Shown one piece after another: positions 1 through 11,779 of a stretch of 64,000 nt of DNA; the stretch's first letter is position 1; the number at the start of each line of letters is the position of its first letter. The stretch covers positions 1-64,000 of the forward strand of contig JAQFVV010007206.1 in assembly GCA_028023455.1 (NCBI GenBank), given 5' to 3'. The position numbers and the translations under genes were made by a program. Source of the DNA: Epiperipatus broadwayi (Eukaryota; Onychophora; Udeonychophora; Euonychophora; Peripatidae). The notes beneath the pieces are model-generated. The model was not told where the DNA came from. It was given only the letters and a program-made list of their open reading frames with translations, and did no database searches.

Positions 1-3000
1 TATACTGAACTGCAACGTTAAAGTATTCGAATTCACTCACTTATAAAAATCGAACCAGGCTTCATTTCCGTTTAATATGCTGTACAGTGAAGCTGGTATA
101 CAGCAATATATTTTTAAATTAATTTTTTCAATGATTTTAGTCATATTTTCGGTAATTTGTTAAATTATAGCCTTATCATGAAGTATTGAATCATCAATTT
201 TTTATAATTTGTAACGGTTGCATTTCCAAGATTAAACGCGCTATGAACATGATGGTAAGTATAGTATGGCTTTAATGAATTTTTTCACCGATTAACTTCC
301 TCAGTAGTTCAGCGAAATTATATTGAACTGCGAATGTTGAAGCATTCAAATCTGATCAACTTTTAGGGGAATAAGGCTGTATTTCCATTTAAACCCATGA
401 AGAGGATATGTTAGGTGTCATAATTGTATTCAATGAACTTTTTTACTGGTTTTGTCATATTTAGGCAAATTAGCTTGAAATTATACTGAACCGCAATGTT
501 AAAGTATTTAAATTCATCAATTTAAAACTGGTAATCAGGTCACCATTTCCAAGCTAAAAACGCTATGAACATGCTGGGTATGAATATATTTTTTAAATAA
601 TTTTTTCATCGATTTTGGTCATATTTCGGTAGAGTTAGGCTAAATTTTACTTGAACTGCAACGTTAAAGTATCTCAATCTTCATCAATTTTTAAAAGTTA
701 ACCAAAAGTCATTTCCCAAAAGTTTGAAACGTGCTAGAATAAAATAAGATAATAGCTAAAAGTATTTTTAATGAATTTTACTTGATTTGGTCAGTTTTTG
801 ATGAATTGTATTTAAATGATAATGGAACTGCAATGTTAAAGCTATTCAAATTCATCAATTTAGGAATGTGTAATTTGGCGGTATTTCCAAGTTTAAAACC
901 TAGTTAAGATCATTCTAAGTACAGTACCATTATTTTAATGAATTTTTTTACTTGGTTTATCATTATAGGTCGAAAAATTAGGTTAAACTATAATCTGAAC
1001 TAGCAATGTTAAATAAATATCAATTCACTCAATCTTGTAATTTGTAACCAAAGTCTATTTTCAAAGTTTAAACCAAAGCTACGAAGATGTTAAAAGAGTA
1101 AGAGATTTGTATGAATTTTTCACCGATTTTTATTGTATTTAAATTTAGCTAAATAATGAACGCATGTTAAAGTATTCAAATTCATCAATTTTTAGAATGT
1201 GTAATTGGCTTGCATTTTCCAAGCTAAACAAGCTTGAATACAGTTGGTAAACACTATTCTAAAGAATTTTTACTATTGTCATATTTAGGAATTAATAAAT
1301 TATATTTGAATCATAAATAGTTATATCAAATTCATCACTTTTTAAAATTTCTAACCAGGTTGTATTTCAATAAAACGCTATAATATGGTAAAATAGTAAC
1401 ATAGCTTTAATAAAAAATTTTTTCACTGATTTTCTTTTAATGCATTTTGTAAATTATAAATATACTGAACTGTAAAATGTTAAGTATCTAAATTCCAATA
1501 ATTTAAAATTTAGGAATCAGGTTTCATTTCAATAATGCAAGGTAGTAATAGTTAGTTACAGTATATTGAATAATTTTTGCATTTGGTTATCATTGAAAAT
1601 TACAATTAAAATGAACTTCATGATATTCAAATTCATCAATTTTTTAGGAATGTAAATTTATTATTTCATTAAACTAGTAATCAGTTTAAAATAAATACAT
1701 TTTAATGAGTCGTTTTACTGGTTTTATTTACGAAAAATTAGCCAAATTATACTGAACTGCAATTGTTAAAGTATCTAAATCATCAATTTTAAAAATTTCT
1801 AACTGTGGTTTACTTCTAAGCTTAAAATGCGTTATAACAAAGTAATGTAATATACTTTAATAAATTTTTCATCATTTGTCATATTTCGGTAAATTAATAA
1901 ATTATTATCATCCTGCAATGTTAAAGTATTCAAATTCAATTCTTAGAAATGTAATTGTTGGTTTCAAGTTCGAAACCAAAACCATTCATGTTAATATATT
2001 TTTAATAATTTTTTTTAACATTTAATGTTTATTATAAAATTACTTAAATTAAATATCCATAAATTTAAAGAATTAAATTCATCAATTAAAATTTGTAACC
2101 AGGCTTCATTTAAGCTTAAAACACAAGATGTTGGTATACTTAATATATTTTTAATAAATTTTTCAATGATCTTGTCATATTTCGGTAAAATTAGCTAAAA
2201 TTATACCTCGAACTGCAATGTTAAAGCATTCAAATTCATCAATTTAAATGTGCACTGTCATTTCCAAGCTTAAAACAAGTTTTCATATGTTAAAGGATAA
2301 TATTTAAACAATTTTTACTAGTTGTCATATATTTAGAACATTAAATTAATATTTGAATCAATAAATGTTAAAGTATTCAAATTAGTCAATTTTTGCAATT
2401 TGTAACCAGGCTGTAGTTTCAAGCTAAACAAGTTACGGCGAACATGGTAGAAACAGTAATATATTTTTACTAAATTTTTCCACTGATTTCATTGCTCAGA
2501 AATTAGCTAAATGAAATGAACCTAAATGTTAAAGTATTCAAATTCATCAATTTTTAGAATGTGTAATTGAAGTTGGCTTCCAAGTTAAACCTAATTAAAT
2601 ATAAATGGTATTTTAAATGAATTTCTTTTACCGAAGTATTTATTGAAAATGAGTTAAATCTATTGAACTGCAATGAAGAAGTAAGAAATTCAACATTTTA
2701 AAACTTAAATCGTTTCATTTAAGCTTAAACGCTTGAACATGCTGGTGAAAGAATATTTAATAATTTTTCACTGATTCATTATCATGCAGACCTAGTAGAC
2801 GATTCAAATTATCAACTGTATAAAATGCTAAAGTATTCAAATCATCTAATTTAAAATTTGTAACTAGGTCATCGTTGAAAAGTTGCGAAAAGAATATTGT
2901 AAAGTAATATTATAAATATATTTAATAAATTTTTTCACTGATTTTGGTCATATTTCGTAAACAATATAAACAAATTGAACCAACGCTAAAGTATTCAAAT

Positions 3001-3899
3001 TCACTATCGCTGAAATTAGAAACTGTATTACTTAAGCTAAAACGCCATGAACATGCTGTACAGTATTATAGCTAATATCTTTTCAATGATTTACTATATT
3101 TCGGTAATTGAAGAATTGTTATACTGAACTGTAACGTTAAAGCATTCAAATTCACCGACTCTTAAAAATTAGTAAACTAGGTCATCAAGCTGAAAAACAT
3201 ATAACATGCTAAAAGAGAACATATTTAGTTGAATTTTTTCAACGATTTAATTAATCTTCGATAGAACGAGTTAAATTAAGGTCACGAATCCAAAGGGTAG
3301 TATACATTCAAATTCACCATTAATTTAGAATGTAATTGGTTTATTTTCCAATAAACAAAGTTGAATATTGGTATACATTTAAAAGAGAAATGGGAAATTT
3401 TTACCATTTTTGTCATTTATAAGAGAATTAGCTAAATTAGCTCAAAATTTATAAATGTTAAAGTATTCAAATTCATCAATTTTAAAAATTAATATTTTAT
3501 TTCATAAATAAACAAACAAGAACATGCTAAACGTAATATTTTAATAAATGCCATCATTATTGTTACTTGGCAAAATTAGCAATTACAATGAACGTTAGCA
3601 AAGTATTTCAAATCACTCAATTAGAATGTAGAATGAAGGTATCAATTAAAACTTTACGAGACCGTTGAAAAGAAATATCGCTTAAATGAATCTCAATAGA
3701 TTTATTACAATGAAACAGCAATTGAATTAATCAACAATAAAGTAGTTTGAACAATTAATTTAAAATTGTAATTGGTGTTTCATTTCAAGCTTAAAACAAA
3801 GAAGAATATGTTATTGTAATAGAAGTTTTATATTTGATTTGATTTGTCATGCATCTTGTAATTATTAAATGATCCGAATCAATATTAAAGTAATCAAAT
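1..3899. repeat. Degenerate tandem satellite, about 140-172 bp monomer
   Basis: The block TGAACTGCAATGTTAAAGTA, followed by a CAAATTCATCAATTT-like block, a CCAGGCTTCATTTCCAAGC-like block, an AACATGCTGGTA-like block and a TCATATTTCGGTAAAATTAG-like block, recurs in the same order about 25 times. Spacing of the GTTAAAGTA anchor is about 167-172 bp in the first kilobase and often 141-161 bp later, mainly through small deletions. No coding frame is maintained. The array is cut by the left edge of the window, so its true length is unknown. The many short indels between copies could be real decay or poor consensus in an unpolished long-read assembly. Confidence 0.85.
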
Positions 3900-4410
3900 T
3901 CAGTTCTCTCTGGATCGGGCAGAAATAAATAAGACCAGGTTTACGTAAAGCTTCGTGGCCAGGTTCCAAGAGAGAAATCCTTGGTGGCACCCTCGGCGGT
4001 GATTCTAATAATTAAGATTCAGTTATTAGGGGAAGGAAAAGAATTGTAGTGTCACAGAGGAGGTAAGAGGAGGAAAGTTAGAAAATGTAAATCAGTTCTC
4101 TCTGGATCGGGCAGAAATATAATGTTATTAATAATAATAATAATAAAGGAAAGTTTTTTTTGTATCCAACGTTTATTTGAATTCTTTAATTATTTATAAT
4201 AATTAGTTAGTGTCCTTAAGTGAAAACCCCTGTCAGATTATAAACAAAATTTGTAATCGGTGAATCGCCGTTCGAAAATAAATAAGACCAGGTTTACGTA
4301 AAGCTTCGTGGCCAGGTTCCAAGAGAGAAATCCTTGGTGGCGCCCTCGGCGGCGATTCTAATAATTAAGATTCAGTTATTAGGGGAAGGAAAAGAATTGT
4401 AGTGTCACAA
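3900..4410. repeat. Repeated GC-richer module next to the satellite
   Basis: A block of about 130 bp, from AAATAAATAAGACCAGGTTT to GAATTGTAGTGTCACA, occurs twice in the same orientation (about 3,926-4,055 and 4,276-4,410). The copies differ at only a few positions, including two C/T-type changes in the GGTGGCRCCCTCGGCGGYGA core. A second direct repeat beginning CAGTTCTCTCTGGATCGGGC occurs at about 3,901 and 4,093, and the second copy runs into a short (TAA)n tract. The arrangement resembles a tandem or LTR-like retroposon ending in a trinucleotide tail, but I do not recognise the family. The module is much less AT-rich than its surroundings. Confidence 0.7.
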
Positions 4411-4550
4411 TATATTTAACATAAAATCAATCAATAGATTCGCTGCTCTCACTCATAATTTTTCATCATCCATTATGGATTAATTTTTCTCTCAATGTTT
4501 GAGTGAAGTAAAAGCCAATTGAGTGCAGTACAAATACATGTAAATTCATT

Positions 4551-4558
4551 CTCTAATT
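4551..4558. repeat. Left target-site duplication of the hAT element
   Basis: CTCTAATT here pairs with CTCTAACT at 9,107-9,114. Seven of eight bases agree, as expected for an old hAT insertion. Confidence 0.65.
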
Positions 4559-5590
4559 CAGCAGTTCCTAAACTGTGGTATGCATATCCCTGCTGTTACA
4601 TGGTGGAATGTTTGGGAATACATGAAAGGAAATATGGTATTAAATTAGAAAAAATAACGAAAACAATGTTATGATGTAGGTTTACAAAGAGAAGTGTAAG
4701 CACAGATAAATTAAATCCAGATGTCTCATCTCCATTTAAAGAAGCCAACATGGTTTTGAAAGCTCTCATTTTGGATAATCACTACTAAAATTTTTAAACG
4801 TAAATTTACAAACACTTCGATATGCTAGAAATATTCATATACAATACAAACTATTTTGTCTTTCATTTTTTTTATATAAAAAACAATAACAAAATGTTAG
4901 AAAATGTGAATATATTGACTATTATATAATATTTTGCAACAATAAGTAGAAAATAAGAAGAATCATGTAGCATAAAATATTTGCACTGAAAAGTCTAAAG
5001 CAATTTTTAACCTTTTATTTTTTTTAAAATAATTTTATATAATTATTTCAAAGCTTAAAAACACTGTGCTTTTATACTTTTTAATTAGTTGGTAAACATT
5101 ATTCAAAATAAATATAAACAACACGTATATAATAAAAAGATTAATTGATTAATTTAACCGCATAGTATGCTAAGATGCTTTTAACTACATGTTAATAATA
5201 TTCAGCAGTAGTTTTTAAATAAACTTGTGAATTTTATAAAAGAAAAAAAAGCCTTTTTTTATAAAAGACACAAACTTGTTCAACATCTATTACTATGAAT
5301 ACAAGTATCAGTTAGTCGAAAGCACGAAGATGTCTACTAAGTAGCCAAAAACTTGCTTAGCATACCATGTTGATAATGTATTAATCCAAGCTTTTCTTCT
5401 CTTTTTTTTTTTGCATGTATTTATTTTGGATTAGATTTTCCGAGAATATTTAAAAAAAAACAAAAAAAAAACATTGACATTGACAAAGATTAGTGTCAAA
5501 ACGTCGTTGAAATACAATCAAAACTTAGAAGAAAATGAAATAGAAACTAGAAAAATATAAGTAAATGCACTAAAAAAACTTGTTAAGCGT

Positions 5591-5706
5591 TGTTAGCCAA
5601 GAGGTCATCACAGCCACTTTGCCGCTTTGTAAGCAAGTAATTGGTTGAAGACGGTTGTGGGTTCGCATCCCGGCAGATGCTATGACATATGAAAAAAAAA
5701 AAAAAA
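5591..5706 (+). mobile_element. tRNA-derived SINE
   Basis: An A-box-like stretch, TTAGCCAAGAGG (5,592-5,603), and a near-consensus B box, GGTTCGCATCC (5,660-5,670), are spaced like an internal RNA polymerase III promoter with an enlarged insert. The tRNA-like part is followed by a short unrelated stretch and an A-tract of about 15 bases (5,692-5,706). Similarity to the TRGCNNAGYGG and GGTTCRANTCC consensus is the only basis; a cloverleaf is not intact. Cephalopods are known to carry tRNA-derived SINEs. It sits inside the hAT element. Confidence 0.7.
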
Positions 5707-6098
5707 CTTGTAAAAATTAATAAACACCAAGTATTTTGAATAATACTATATATTTTGAATGAAACCTTATTTCCCCAAGTTGTTACTCAATCCTTTATTT
5801 ACTTTTTTTTTCCATTTTTTTTTTTTTTTGTATTTGATTTATTATGAATGAATTTTAGTAATATGGAAAACCCTCAAGCAATTATCAATGAGATACATTT
5901 CATTAGTTTACTATTTTTTATGTACATAACCTCAAATTTAAATTGTAAATCGTCAACCCGCCAACTTTTAACATGCAACTGTTGAATATAAAAATTGTAT
6001 TATATAAAATATATTATATTTTTATTAAATGTTCATATATCCATCTTTTAAAATTTTATTTTTATATTTGTTGAATGTCCACAAACATGTAAACGATA

Positions 6099-6331
6099 TT
6101 AAACAATTCAAAACAAAGCAAAACTCTCCATATAGTAGTGTCATCTTGTGCTAACAAGAGCAATCAATGGATGCCAGAAGGCTTGTACATAAATTCCCCA
6201 TCTAGTGCCTACTCATCCAATATCCCCAGACTAGTTTCTGGCTTGTGGCCGTCATCAGTAAGAAACCTTGGATCTGAGAGCACTGCACCTAGATCTATTT
6301 GGAGAGTTTTGCTTTGTTTTGAATTGTTTAA
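6099..6331. mobile_element. Foldback (MITE-like) element with 37-bp terminal inverted repeats
   Basis: The arm at 6,099-6,135 (starting TTAAACAATTCAAAACAAAG) and the arm at 6,295-6,331 are inverted copies with one visible mismatch. The outermost bases of both arms are TTAA, the target sequence of piggyBac-type elements, but that motif is common in such AT-rich DNA. The roughly 160-bp interior is less AT-rich. It has a 71-codon open frame that I judge fortuitous because it continues through the inverted arm. Confidence 0.75.
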
Positions 6332-7076
6332 TAACAATTATGTGCTAGTATGAGATAGTGATTATGTGATGTTTAATGTAAACGGTATATTTATTAATTC
6401 GTTACTTTGCAATTTATTTTTCACTTGGTACATTAAATAAATTCAAATATTTTTTCCCATGAAGTGAACACTGCAAAATCTTTTTCAAATGACCAATAGA
6501 CTGTCAAATTATTTCAAAAAGGTTTTAAACTTTTATTATCGTTAAAATATTTGCAAGCTTTTCAACATTCTCCTCGAACAGCAAAATAAAATAAAAGAAA
6601 TAAATGAGAGCTTCATAATTGTTGTACATGTGTCAATTTATACTTTCCACTTTCTTCAAATGTATTGACATTTAAGATTTTTAATAATTATATCAAATAA
6701 TTTGAAAAAAAAAAATTGAATGTGTAAATTGGATTTAACAGACATTTTCAATTCAAATTTAAATATTTTAATTCGAGTTTTCAAATGAGATCGGGGCACG
6801 TTTTCTTATAGGAAGATAAAATATATGTATACTATTTATCTGTGTTATAATTGTAATAGTTTTTAAGTTAATGAAACAAAATAATCCATTCCTAGTAATT
6901 TATTAATAATTACGTGACTTTAACTAATTACCATATTTTGCGATCACATGTGAGATCTCTTCCTATCGCAAAACTTTCTTAAAAAGCAATTCAAAGCAAT
7001 CCCACTTGATTTAATTGTATAAATAGCTTTTTTTATTTTTTAAGTAATGTTTTTAAATATCATTTTGTGTCCTAAA

Positions 7077-7701
7077 ATGGATAAATGGCTAAAAACAGGA
7101 ATTGACAAAAGAGCTAGAACTAGCTTTGAAGATCAATCCGTTGAGTCAAATACTTTGAAACACCGTGGTGACATAGATGCACAAGGTGATAAGTGAATGG
7201 TGATTGGTGGACTTGATAAGGTAAAAGATAATATTACTATATAATTGGGTCTCCTAAAATGAGGAGTTATTCTGATGAATACTTGAAATATGGATTTTTA
7301 TTCACTGGAGAACCCTAATATCCAAAGTAACTGTGCATTGTTTGTGGATAGATGTTATGTAACAGTGCCATGAAACCATTTTATTAATGCATCATATACA
7401 GACAAAATATTCAGTACATGGAAAAAAATGTCATTTTTTCCAGAGATTATTAAGTATCCCTATTTTTTTGTGCTGTCTGAAAGCAAAGACAATTGAACCA
7501 TTATATAGAATAAGTACCATATTATTCCAAAAAATGGTAAAAATAATTGAAAATATGATATATCAATCTGCTAAAAATACTGTTCAATGTATATTTGGTA
7601 ATGCCCATGTCCAAAAAATGAATATTATTCCATTCTTAAACAATACTATTTCTCTGAGAATTAAAGAAATATCTGACGTCATTGAATCAACAAAAAATTA
7701 G
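7077..7701 (+). pseudogene. ZBED5-like hAT transposase, broken N-terminal part
   Basis: The reading begins at an ATG at 7,077 (MDKWLKTG). Across several frameshifts it shows the landmarks of animal ZBED-type hAT transposases: KMRSYSDEYLKYGF at about 7,256-7,297, then a segment matching the position of the BED zinc-finger region, and FLNNTISLRIKEISD just before 7,680, equivalent to the 'LSNNTV-RRI-MS' block that precedes the catalytic domain. The BED-type Cys pairs are not preserved and stops interrupt every frame. Scattered similarity may continue to about 8,900, but the catalytic DDE residues and the hAT dimerisation region cannot be identified. It lies within TIRs and a target duplication that independently indicate hAT. 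Confidence 0.65.
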
Positions 7702-9476
7702 AGAATAAAAAAGTGCCTCTTCTCTTCTATAGAGATGCATGATTGCACTGACGTTTTCAATTTGTCAATTTTGCTTATTATTGTATGATGGTTAAAAGAT
7801 AATTTTCTTGAGGAAAATCATTCATTATTTGTTCAGTCAATCGGAAAAGCTGTTAATTTTATTTAAACCTGTTCAAAAATGATCAAACTATTCAAATCTT
7901 TGAGTGAAGAAATGAATTGGATAGCCTCCATACAAATTTGCTTTTGCATCTGAAGTGATGTGTCTTTCATGAGGAAAAGCACTCACATGATTAGTTGAAC
8001 TGAGACATGAAGTGCAAGTTTTTTGAAGACCATCATTTTGAATTAAGTGCTCACGTTTCATGCAACTGAATTGTTTCAGCAACATGCATACTTATCTCAT
8101 TTTTTTTCAGAAATAAATAAACATAACTTAAAAATAAAATAAATATTTATATAACAATCTTCAAAATGTCTGATATCATTGAGTCTATGATTAAGAAAAT
8201 AGATTTTTGAGAATGTACATCGATAAAGAGCACAGTGAAGTTTGTGAAACACTTCACTGTTTTTTTATCTGAGAGTGAGCAGAAATTGTCAAAAGAAACA
8301 AAAATTAGTTAAAAGCTCACTTAAAAAGACTAAAGTTGGTATTCAGGCAATAATTTTCAAAACAATATAATGAAAAATAATTGTATTTTATGCCCATTTA
8401 ACGAACTCTTCTTTTAACAAACCCGAAAGTTATCCTTGATAGACAAAAAAAAATTGATTGCACTTTTGATTGTTTTTTTCTTTACAATATGATTTCAAAA
8501 AATTAGATGTGATTGATATCTGGGCAACAGTGAAAGAAAAAAACTAATTTCTCAGTAAAAAAGCATTAAAGTATTTATTATCTTTTACAAATATACAGCT
8601 TATTGAATCAGCCTTTTTATTATATGCCTTTATTGAGCATAAACACCGTTAATAAATTTAATGTGGTTTTTGCTATAAAATTGTATCTGTCTTCATTTCA
8701 ACCTAATTTTTTAAAAAAAAGATAGCATCACGAAACAAGGTCAAAGATCGCATTCAAATTATTAAGAAAAGCTATGTTTGAAGATCCGTGTATGTTTAGA
8801 AAAAAATCACAGATAATTTGTATGAATTTTCATTATAAATTAATGGGTTCAATATTTTATTTGACTATTTTTTATTCGTTTTTGCTTATATGAAAACTGA
8901 ATAGAAATGTAATATGTAAAATATAAATCAAAATTTACCATTAATTTGACTTGTTAATTATTTAGATAATCTAAAAAAAATTATACAGTATTATAAAAAA
9001 GATATATCGCTTGTGTAGAAGAGTAGGTGTGTGTCTAATGAGGGGTTATTCATAAAAGAAAAAAAAACCTATTCAAGAGGTAGGAGAAAAAGGTTGAAAA
9101 ACTCTGCTCTAACTATACTTATTTCATGTATTTTTGCTGATTGTCATGGTAAAAGATCTGTGCTTTGTACAATCAAATTTTGGTGAATCTAACATAATTT
9201 TCTAACAAACATTAAATGGAAATTTGCTGTTCTGATCATAAGTAACATTATTTGAAATATTCTTTGGGATCACAGATTAAAATGACAACTTTATTTCATA
9301 AAAGCTGATACAATTAAAAGCAAGTTATTAGAGGAATAAATTATAATTTAGCGTTTAATTATGAACAAGATGCTAAACGATTGAAAGTATATTTGATGCT
9401 AATAATTTAATAAACATATTTAAACACTACCTTAGCATTTCTTTTTATATTAGTATTAATATGTTAGAGTATTGAT

Positions 9477-9572
9477 GTTTACAAACTTATTAAAGACAAA
9501 CTAAACATTAGATGGAGGGTTATTTAAAGATTAAAATCTAACGTTTAGTTTGTCTTTAATAATTATGTAAAC
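9477..9572. repeat. Short hairpin element, about 37-bp arms
   Basis: GTTTACAAACTTATTAAAGA... (9,477-9,513) is inverted at 9,536-9,572, with a loop of about 22 bases and only a few mismatches. This is consistent with a tiny MITE or foldback. No coding content. Confidence 0.7.
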
Positions 9573-9699
9573 TTGTTAGTTTATTAGCAAAATTTTGATG
9601 AATGATTAATATTTTTATAGATATTATTATTTTCAACCAATGAAAATTTTCATAATATTAACATTTACTATCGAAAAAGACTTACTACACATAAAATAA

Positions 9700-10165
9700 T
9701 AGTTTGTGTATTGAAATATATGTGTGTTCACGCACATCCACACACAAATCTATGAGATAGTAAATGACTTGATGGAGCTTGAAAGTCTGGATTCAAATTC
9801 CCTTCAATTATATATAGGTTAAGTATACACATTATACGTGTTTTCAGTACTATAACTTTAGTTACAATATACATATGTTGTGCTGGACCAGAACTCATAC
9901 GTTAGTTCAGAACCTCATCTTCAACACACATATCATCAGTACTCAATTTATTTTACGATAAAAAAATCTTCAAAACATTAATGGGTATGCTACAATCTTC
10001 TACACCCTCCAAATTTTCAGTCATTCATATCATTGAAAATCTAATGATGTAATGCTTAAAGTCCTTGTAGATGCCAATATAACTGGCACATCCATGTTGA
10101 TATTGGACCACTCACATATAGGATCTTAATATGTCAATTTTAAAACGTCCATTTAAATATAGATA
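9700..10165. repeat. Member of unclassified dispersed repeat (GTGCTGG-motif family)
   Basis: This stretch shares GCTTGAAAGTCTGGATTCAA, a following TTATA-rich block, and a GTGCTGGACCAGAACTCA segment with copies at about 25,140-25,530, 51,180-51,300 and 62,200-62,913. No open frame or Pol III promoter is convincing. The family is probably a non-autonomous transposon; its class is unknown. Confidence 0.45.
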
Positions 10166-10534
10166 AAGTTCATGAAACACAACGTACTCCAGCCTTGTGG
10201 TGACTTCTTATTTTATTTATTTTTTTCTAATATAAACTTGAAATCAATTCCTAGCGAAATTGCAGAAAATAAACATTATATTAATCCACATGTTCTGAAT
10301 GTTTTACTATTTCATGCTCAATCTACTACTAGAGATCTAATGTTTTTTTTTTTTTAAAAAAAAAAAAAAAAACTTGACCGTGACAATGAAGAATGCAGAT
10401 GCGTCATCAAAATATTGGGAAATAATACATAATAATACACGATTTAACCTAAAACTACTTTCTATATTTCATTAAATTCTGAAAACATTAAATTATATAT
10501 ATATATAAGTTGATACGAAGATTTTCAGGGTTGT

Positions 10535-10708
10535 TTATATAAAAGACATCTTTTGCGGGTTTATCCGTGTTAAAATATTTTGAATATTGATATACCGATG
10601 TTTCGACATTATCACCGAGTGGATGACATGTGTGACCAAGTCGAAACCGGTAGATCAATATTTAAAAAATTTTAACACGGATAAACCCGCAAAATATGTC
10701 TTTTATAT
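10535..10708. repeat. Foldback with about 70-bp arms and GTCGAAAC core
   Basis: The left arm (10,535-10,607) and right arm (10,640-10,708) are inverted copies sharing GCGGGTTTATCCGTGTTAAA and AATATTGAT-type blocks. The central part contains TTTCGAC and GTCGAAACCGG in opposite orientation around about 32 bases. The GTCGAAAC...GGTA arrangement resembles sequences seen in PLE terminal regions, but I cannot fold a complete ribozyme core here. Confidence 0.7.
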
Positions 10709-11480
10709 ATATTTCTCGTTAATTATAAATTGTAATGATATAATAATTATAAATGATGAATATATAATGTAGAAATGCAAAATTGCTTGTGATAATGGCC
10801 AAAGTTTGAAGTTAAACAGAAAAAAATTATTGATTGGCTTTTTTTTTTCCAGTTATTTTTACCAAGGTGGTTCAATAAAGTGTAGTGAAGTTAAAGTCTT
10901 AATTTTATATAATGTTCCTAACATGATGTTCAATTACTCCCATTAAAGAATATTTTGCTTAATTATTGAAATAATAACATTTACCATAATGGGTGTACAA
11001 TTATGTAAAACTAAACAGGCATATCAGGATCAATCACGATCAATATATACATACAAATGTATTTATATGTAGATTAATATTAATATTCATGGGAAAACAA
11101 TTTTTATTTAATATTAAAAAAATGCATTTGGGGAAAAGTATCTGCATTATACATCATCAACCCATGTATTGATAAATTAAAGGTATGATGTTATCACCCA
11201 TTTCTTAACATAAATGTTCAAAAAAAAACATATATGTATGTTCAAATAATGCAAAATGATCATCTGATAAAATGTATTATATTATAATGGGATGATGATG
11301 ATGATGATTGTTTTGAATTCTCTAAGCAATATAATGAACTGATGTGATTGTGAATCATACTTTAGCAGTGTTTGGATATTAAATATCCGAATATTACTTA
11401 TCTAGAAAAATAGCTGTTCTGAATTGTATCAGAAATATGTAACAAACAATTCTCCATTGCATTGGCTTTCTTTCTAAAAG

Positions 11481-11544
<64 letters not shown>

Positions 11545-11779
11545 AAACGAATAAGTATTATAAAGTTTACTAAGGTGTTTTACCTATAAGTCAAGATTGG
11601 AAACTATGTCTAGCCTTCAGTAAAATAATTACTATTTTGGTTAGTGTCCTTTCATAGAGAACTATAGTCAAACAGACATATAATATCCTCAAATAACATG
11701 CACACATGCACCCAAACACACAGACACTTATATATATATATATATAATTGAAATAATAAATTTAATGGTTTACAAACAA
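10709..11779. other. No gene; AT-rich spacer with a (TA)n tract
   Basis: Only a (TA)n tract at about 11,480-11,541, a short (GAT)n run near 11,291 and a short TA run near 11,730 are visible. No supported coding frame. Confidence 0.6.

Larger units (their letters stand above)
4559..9106 (+). mobile_element. hAT-superfamily DNA transposon (ZBED type), decayed
   Basis: The left end reads CAGCAGTTCCTAAACTGTGG. The right end, on the complement, reads CAGAGTTTTTCAACCTTTTT. Both resemble the CAG-N-GTTC/TTCTCAAAC-like termini of hAT elements. The 8 bases before the left end (4,551-4,558, CTCTAATT) match those after the right end (9,107-9,114, CTCTAACT) at 7 of 8 positions, which is the target-site duplication length of hAT. 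The interior carries a degenerate ZBED-type transposase from 7,077. The rest of the 4.5 kb is AT-rich with stops in every frame. A SINE (5,591-5,706) and a foldback (6,099-6,331) lie inside it and must have inserted later or been captured. Confidence 0.75.

Noticed and set aside
6138-6353. 71-codon frame MSSCANKSNQW...
   Set aside because: It lies within a foldback element and continues through the inverted arm; no family resemblance.
7888-8085. Minus-strand 65-codon frame in the hAT element
   Set aside because: Antisense to the expected hAT transposase orientation, with no motif of its own.
10590-10660. Functional hammerhead ribozyme
   Set aside because: The CGAAAC side is present, but the CUGANGA side and a base-paired stem II are not; kept only as a low-interest structural observation.
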